Assembly: GCA_914767885.1 (NCBI GenBank)
Contig: CAJZBQ010000036.1
Location: 868,001-932,000 of the forward strand
DNA: 64,000 nt
Source: Blepharisma stoltei
Taxonomy: Eukaryota > Ciliophora > Heterotrichea > Heterotrichida > Blepharismidae
Reading direction: 5' to 3'
Position numbers and translations under genes: made by a program. This document shows, piece by piece, positions 58,221 to 64,000 of this stretch; positions within the stretch are counted from its first letter, which is position 1, and each line of letters begins with the position of its first letter. The notes under the pieces are model-generated. The model made no database searches. It saw only the letters and a list, made by a program, of their open reading frames with translations, and was not told where the DNA came from.

Positions 58221-61200
58221 TTAATTATTTTTCTGAATTAAAAATTGAAAATCGCGTATAATTGGCTTTTTGTTTCCACAAGATCCAAGTATTACGTAAT
58301 CTTCATTTAAACCTCTCCGCGATAGGTTGACATGATCTCCTGATTCAGAGTTTAAGTTGACGAATTCAAATTGGAAATCTCCTAAATTATCAATTTTACG
58401 TAAACTACACAAATAATGAGCTGCAGATTTCGTCAATTTTTCAGGAATTATATCAAAAATTATTTTTTCTATTTGTTTTCCTGCTTCACTTTTAGGGTAT
58501 TTATCAATAATTGGAGAATCGTACTTTAATTTTTGAGATAAATTTTCTGTTTTATATCTTCCCAATAAATGGCTAATTTCATGAAGAAAAGTCACTAATA
58601 TTGCCCCCTTTTGCAACTCAATATCATCTGTTTCTGAGAAGGTTGAGATGAATATAAAATTATTGCAAGTTGCTCTACCAAAATCACCCTTAGGAAACTT
58701 TATCAAATATGTCTTTGCTAAAATTTCTTCAACAAAACCTTCATAATCCACTTCATTTATTTCTACATTAGAAATAACTTCACGGTAGCATTCCATTATA
58801 GTAGGAATTTTTGTAAATTGTTTGATTAATATTTTTATGTCACTTCTGATCTCAACAATCCCAAAATCTACAGATGATTTATCAAAGGCGGAAAAGTAAA
58901 ATTGAGTTTCTATCATATTAATGGGCCCTAAAGTCTCCTCAATGCTATAAAATGTGTCGATAATCAATGATTGCAGGATATGACTTTTTAGGAAAAGCTT
59001 TTGCCATAGCTCATACATATTCTGACTCAGCAGAGTTTTGAAAAATGGATTTGCCAGTCAAAAAACTTTACTTGCTTCTACACTTTTACTGATTCCTAAA
59101 AGTGTATTCATCATTTCAGGTAGGTGAACTAGGAAACATTTGATCGCTTTCGTTCAATCATATTCTGCAGAATTAATAAGATAGTTATAATCATCTGGAT
59201 ACTCTTTTGAGTATTCTTTGCATAATTTGTTATAGCTTGCTATATACTTTTTTCTTTGAATTCATAGCGCACCAATTGTTTTTTTCATTCAAATTTTTTG
59301 TAAATCACCAAGAAGGGTTGAGGACATTAATTGTATCATATTTTTCAAGTCTGAATCTTCGGGTACAAAGTCTATGCTGATAATTTCTTCATTTGCGAAG
59401 CTTTCAATATGATTAATTTGATTTTCTAAAGTATCATTGTAATTTGCAGGATCAGCCATTAGCTCTGCGGCATATTTATTTATTTTCTTCAAAAAATCAA
59501 AAAATAGGATGCACGATGGAATCTCTATACTAAGGATTCTTTCTTCAAGATTGTTACATTTTTTAAAACTAATAAAGCTTGAAAAGCAATTTAGCAACGA
59601 ATACGTAATCCCTGAAAATCGAGTTGTAATATTGCATTCGGTTCGATAGAAATTAGTTCTGCTAATTTTCTCAGTTTATTAGGTTGCGTCACTAGACGCC
59701 TTAAATGCCAGTTAAATAAGTAATTAAGTAAGCAAGTAAGAAAATCGAATGGTAGGGTCTCTAATTCAAGCATAACTGTTGACGATTGTATAATTATTTA
59801 TCAAAACTCTTGCTGATGTATTTTTTTCTCCTAAATCGAACATAAATGTCTTTCTTAAAAACTCATCAAGCAATTCTTCATCATAAGAAAAACTATTTTC
59901 TCTATATCTTGATCTAATATACTCTGTGGAAAATATTGCTTTAATTTTTGATATTTCTTCTTCGCATAATTTTTTTGCAAAAGGAAAATTAAAGCGCGAA
60001 ATGTTTGAAATAGAGTCAAATTCGTTAAGAAATAGATTTTGCTTATTGGAAAGCTTGATTGCTCTTACGAAATAGTCATATATATAATAAAGAGCTAGAA
60101 AATTTCCACCTTCAGATTCTTTTAATTCTTTATAACCATCTTCTTCAAGCTGCTTTCAAAAACTACCAAATTTAATATCTGTTAATTTCTCACATAGTTT
60201 TCGCCAATAATGCTTTTGACATGGATTTTCATAAAACAGTCAGCAAATTACCAAAAACATGCTTTTATGGTCTAAAAATTCCATAGAGCTAGAAAATGCT
60301 GAAATAGCTTTTTCGATATGAGGATAAAACTCAGCTAATTGCTTTATTGATCTGATGCAATTTTTTCAGTCCCGAGGTAGATGTGAAATTATTGCCCATA
60401 ATTTTGAATAATCTAATTGAAATGGCTCGTATTGAATGATATTGTTTTCTTTTCAGTGCTCAGGGTCTAAATTTACATCTTCAAAGTCTTGAATAAGCAC
60501 ATCTTTATTTGAAATTGTATATTCAAGTAAAAGTTGAGCTGCTTCATTACTTACGAAATATAATGGCATGTCAAGAAGGGTAGTTAGTCTATTTCTTATA
60601 TGTAACTCCTCGATTTCATTCATGTATGCTTTTTCTTCTTTCTTCTCTTTCTCTTTTGCCTCCTTTTTCTTTTTAATATTTTTCTTCTTCTTCTTCTTTG
60701 CACTTTTCTTTGTCTTTTTAGTTCGTTTTTCTTTATTTTTTTCTTCTTCTTCTTCTTCTTCTTCTTCTTCTTCTTTTTTTTCTTCGTCTTCATCATTCCT
60801 CAGTCTTTTTAGTGGTAACTTTATAATATTTTTTCTTTGTTTTAAAATTTTATAAAGCTGTTCACCAAATGCTAAAAGCATACAAAGTTTATGTTTTGGC
60901 TCAGGCCCATTAAATCTAATATTTAAAAGGATACAGCTGTCTGAGAGAAGATACCCTACTTCAGTCTCATACAAGAAATTAGACCAATATGTATGCTTTA
61001 GCACTTCTTCTAAACTCTCATCGAAATTTGCGAAATCTGGATCTTTATCAAACAAATAAGAGAACAATGAAATCTTAATATTCTTCCGAATTCATTCTTT
61101 GTCTATTTCTGAAATATGCTCAGATGCACAGTCAATCTGCCTAGCTCGATTCTTGATGTATTCAAACTTAGATTTGCAATATTCCTGTTTCAATGTCAAA

Positions 61201-61541
61201 CATGCCATATCCTTCAAGCTTTCCAAGAAATATGCAAGAGCTTGAAAATCAAGCACAGAGCAATCGATATCAAATCCCTGAATTTGCTCAATATAAAACA
61301 ATGCTAATTCCTTTCATTCGTGGAAGACTTCGTTGCCTTCGTTAATAATAAATCGAAATAAGTCACTAAGAAAGCTAATTTTTCAAGATTCTTTGGAATA
61401 TTTGTTAGTAGAGGCTTCACTAACTCACAGGTGCTTTGAATTAGCTCTCAGAGTTTTATACTCTTGATTGCATATGTACTTTTCTGGAATTTTCGAAAGC
61501 GCTTCGATTGCATTTACTAATTGGATTTCCATGTCACTCAT
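58221..61541 (-). CDS. HEISH-family putative zinc metallopeptidase, copy C
   Basis: 1064 residues (1065 codons) if the 126-bp insert at 59623-59748 is removed at its target duplication; start ATG at 61541 (MSDMEIQLVNAIEAL), preceded by in-frame TAA codons. Collinear with copy A: Lys/Glu-repeat segment (EEEEEEEKNKEKRTKKTKKS), long helical middle, FLHEISHLLGRYKTENLSQK, KSEAGKQIEKIIFDI, and GSCGNKKPIIRDFQFLI. It lacks the MITE present in copy A. Catalytic-type residues H, E and H, and the EAG Glu, are all kept in both copies although many other residues differ, which suggests selection on the site. Function inferred only. Confidence 0.75.
59623..59748 (-). mobile_element. 126-bp tRNA-like retroposon insert in HEISH copy C
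   Basis: Flanked by the direct repeat GAAAATCGA (59614-59622 and 59740-59748), with a TTACT/TTAAT-rich tail on the minus strand. Plus strand contains TTCGGTTCGATAGAAATTAG, a fair B box. Shares ~45 bp with the 37952-38460 insert. Copies A and D have no insert here. The duplication has no TA; a TA pair that keeps the frame would leave an 18-bp footprint. Confidence 0.8.
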
Positions 61542-61788
61542 TTTATTAGGATTCCCCTATTTGATATTAAATCAGCATTCTCTTATCAAACACATTTTTA
61601 TTTTGAAGCAGCTACATAGAAATAGCCAAGTAAAAGAAAATAATATTTCAATTAACACTTAAATAATTAATTAAAGAATGCTTGGGGTAATGAAAAATAT
61701 TTATTTTTTAAAGAAGCTGGAGATAAGTTTAGATGCGATCTTTAATGATACAGAAATTTATTAAGAGATTTAAAATTCAAATATTTAA

Positions 61789-63605
61789 TTATTTTTTTAA
61801 ACTCAAATTTAAATCTCTTATAATTCCTTTTTTATTTCCACATGATCCAAGTATTATGCAATTTTCATTTTCATCTTCTCCTCTTAGACTGACATATTCT
61901 CCTGATTCAGAGTTTAAGTTGAAGAATTCTAATTGGAAACTTTCTAAATTATCAATTTTACGTAAACTACACAAATAATGAGCTGCAGATTTCGTCAATT
62001 TTTCAGGAATTATTTCAAAAATTTTTTTTTCTATCTGTTTTCCAGCATCATTTTTAGAGGTTTTAAAACATCAAAACTTAATTTTTGAAATAAATTTTCT
62101 GTTTTAGTAAATGAATTATTTCATGAAGAAAAGTCACTAATATTGCCCCCTTTTGCAACTCAATATCATCTGTTTCTGAGCAGGTTGAAATGAATATAAA
62201 ATTATTGCAAGTTGATCTACCAACAACACCCTTAGTAAATTTTATCAAATATGTCTTTTCTAAAATTTCTTCAACAAAGCCTTCATAATCCGCTTCATTT
62301 ATTTCTATATCAGTAACAATTTCACGGTAGCATTGCATTATAGCTGGAATCTTGGTAAATTCTTTGATTAATATTTTTATGTCACTTCTGATCTCAACAA
62401 TTCCAAAATTCGCAGATGATTTATCAAAGGCGGAAAAGTAAAATTGAGCTTCTATCTTATTAATTAACGGGAAAATCTCCTCAATGCTGCAAAATGTATC
62501 GATAACCAATGATTGCAGGACATGACCTTTTAGGAAAAGCTTTCGCCATAGCTTATACATATTCTGACTCAGCAGAATTTTGAAAAATGGTTTTATTAAG
62601 TGAAAAATTTTACTTGCATCTTGACTTTTACTGTTTCCTAAAATTTTATTCATCATTTCAGGTAAGTAAATAAGGAAACATTTGAATCCTTTTGTTCAAT
62701 CATATTCTACAGAATTAATAAGATAGTTATAATCATCTGGATACTCTTTTGAGTATTCTTCGCATAATATATTATATCTTGATATATACTTTTCTCTTTG
62801 ACTTCATAGCTCCTCAACATAAATAAAATAGTGACTTATCCGCCTGGCCTTTTCTCATGCCCTCGGCTTTTTGTGTCCTGGGTGGGTTTTTTATCCCTGG
62901 CCGGGAAATTACGACAGTTTTTTTAGCGCGACTCATAGATAAGTAGATCAGAGTCTGGAGATTCTGGGACCGCCTCCTACCTCCCATCTCCAGGCAGATG
63001 GTGCTAACCTCTAGGAGTTTGCCTAAGGAAGTGCCTGGATGTGTCTCCCCTTAGAGATGCTGACGTTACCATTTTTTGGTAATGACAACAGAAAAGAGGG
63101 TTAGTTCATCCCGATCCTTAGAGCGGGAAGCCTAAAGTCGGTGAAGGCGGAGAGGGGCTTAAATAAACCCTGAAGACTCATTCTAGTTTTACTCTAATTT
63201 AATCATAGCTCAGAAGTCGATGATTTCATTCAAAATTTCATTAAACCACCAAAAAGATTTGAGGACAGCAATTGAATCATGTTTTTCAAGTCTGAGTCTT
63301 TGGGTACAAAGTCTATGCTGATAATTTCTTCATTTGCGAAGCTTTCCATTAGATTAATTTGATTTTCTAGAGTTTCATTGTAATTTGCAGGATCACTCAT
63401 TAGCTCTGCGGCATATTTATTTATTTTCTTCAAAAAATCAAAAAATAAGATGCTTGATGGGAGCTCTACACTACGGATTCTTTCTTCAAGATTGTTACAT
63501 GTTTTAAAACTAATAAAGCTAGAAAAGCAATTTAGCAACGAATAAGTAGTCCCTGAAAATCGAATGGTAGGGTCTCTAATTCAAGCATAACTATTGACGA
63601 TTGTA
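61789..63605 (-). pseudogene. HEISH-family copy D, frameshifted and 5'-truncated
   Basis: Aligns with the C-terminal ~500 codons of copies A and C. HEIIH is present (LVTFLHEIIHLL), but a frameshift directly after it (62075-62100) and loss of the EAG segment end the frame; the last 70 codons re-open in a different frame. Homology stops at about 63605 within the SYAWIRDPTIRFSG region. A GC-rich insert interrupts it at 62813-63211. Almost certainly a decayed array member. Confidence 0.85.
62813..63211 (+). mobile_element. GC-rich retroposon-like insert in HEISH copy D
   Basis: ~399 bp, flanked by TCATAGCTC (62804-62812, 63203-63211). Shares GACGTxACCATTTTTTGGTxA and the 3' AAATAAACC...CTAATTTAATC end with the minus strand of the insert at 22521-23023, so these are two members of one family. 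The duplication contains one TA (TCATAGCTC). Confidence 0.85.
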
Positions 63606-63612
63606 TAATAAT

Positions 63613-63810
63613 TAATCATAATAATAAAATTGCTGCGTACGGAAATATGACTCTTCGAGGGCGTTCCGCTATTATAGATTTCAGTTTGGCAGGTAAACCT
63701 TTATCAGCAATGCGCAATATGGATTACCGTATAGGACAGTTAGGCTGATCTAATAATGAAGAAAGGATAGTTTTTTACTGTTTGGCGCACACCAAAGAGG
63801 GTAAAACTTA
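63613..63810 (+). CDS. Partial gene at the right edge
   Basis: An open plus-strand frame with protein-like composition (AAYGNMTLRGRSAIIDFSLA ... GQLGWSNNEERIVFYCLAHT), TGA as Trp once, running into the MITE at 63811, beyond which the gene probably continues outside the window. A start could be the ATG at 63642 (NMTLRG) or lie upstream of the array breakpoint. Not recognised. It begins where homology to the HEISH array ends, so it marks the array border. Confidence 0.5.
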
Positions 63811-64000
63811 CTCCCCCCCCCCTCCGTGAGCGAACAAAACCATTAGAAAAATCGCCATTTTTTGACCAAAAACCCACCCTCCGTGAGTGAACAAAAATTT
63901 TTTTTAATAGAAAAAATTTTAATGGAAAAAAATTTTGATATATAAGTGATAATTAGTATAATGAAATCTAGAGCTAATTCTGTTTAATTTTAAACAAATT
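63811..64000 (-). mobile_element. Main-family MITE, cut by the window end
   Basis: First 190 bp: CTCCCCCCCCCTCCGTGAGC then AACAAAACCATTAGAAAAATCG, nearly identical to the copies at 29654 and 44572. TTA at 63808-63810. Confidence 0.93.

Overview
The window reads as germline (micronuclear) chromosomal DNA of a heterotrich ciliate, most probably Blepharisma. Four things in the sequence point there. (1) TGA is read as tryptophan: about twenty open frames run on through one or more TGA codons into conserved domains, and only TAA and TAG end genes. (2) Spliceosomal introns are 15-16 nt long, GT...AG. (3) Many genes are cut by TA-bounded inserts whose exact removal restores both frame and domain; these are internal eliminated sequences (IESs) that would be absent from the somatic genome. 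(4) The most abundant repeat is a ~390 bp palindromic MITE with CTCC...GGAG ends, lying inside exons. The genus call is inference from established knowledge of heterotrich codes, introns and IESs. For every large gene I checked that the spliced, IES-free length is a multiple of three.

Layout. 0-13 kb: SGT1, a PNUTS-like protein (TFIIS N-terminal domain, RVxF motif, CCCH finger), a Rab GTPase, a coiled-coil protein, an unknown 440-aa protein, the TORC2 subunit SIN1, two small paralogues sharing a YLPYIYAQ core, and a degenerate eIF4A-like helicase. 13-24 kb: radial spoke protein 3, citrate synthase (155-bp IES), a second degenerate helicase (one MITE, one IES), an unknown protein, a multipass membrane protein with an RGS-like tail, and a gene split by a 503-bp GC-rich insert. 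24-37 kb: a cytoskeletal-type repetitive protein, two unknown genes, a MORN-repeat protein with an acylation-type N-terminus, NCBP3, a coiled-coil protein ending in a CaaX-like box, a RING protein and a MEKK-like pseudokinase. 37-52.5 kb: a Sec1/Munc18 protein with two retroposon-like inserts, a PP2C phosphatase, an SPKK-type basic protein, a CorA Mg2+ transporter with three IESs, dynein light chain LC8, a small coiled-coil protein, a Qc-type SNARE, a membrane-anchored aspartyl-protease homologue and an ankyrin-AGC kinase. 52.5-63.6 kb: a tandem array, all on the minus strand, of a ~1065-residue family with an HEISH zinc-site motif (two intact copies after IES removal, one 3' fragment, one frameshifted and truncated copy). 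A partial plus-strand gene and another MITE reach the right edge.

The genes look like ordinary unlinked housekeeping, signalling, trafficking and ciliary genes, closely packed (some convergent pairs are only tens of bases apart or overlap), not operons. The biology specific to this window is the load of eliminated DNA: at least eleven MITEs of one family, two of a second, one of a third nested inside the first, at least three foldback elements, nine GC-rich or tRNA-like inserts that mostly have 9-17 bp target duplications, and about eleven short unique IESs (26-180 bp), two of them inside introns.
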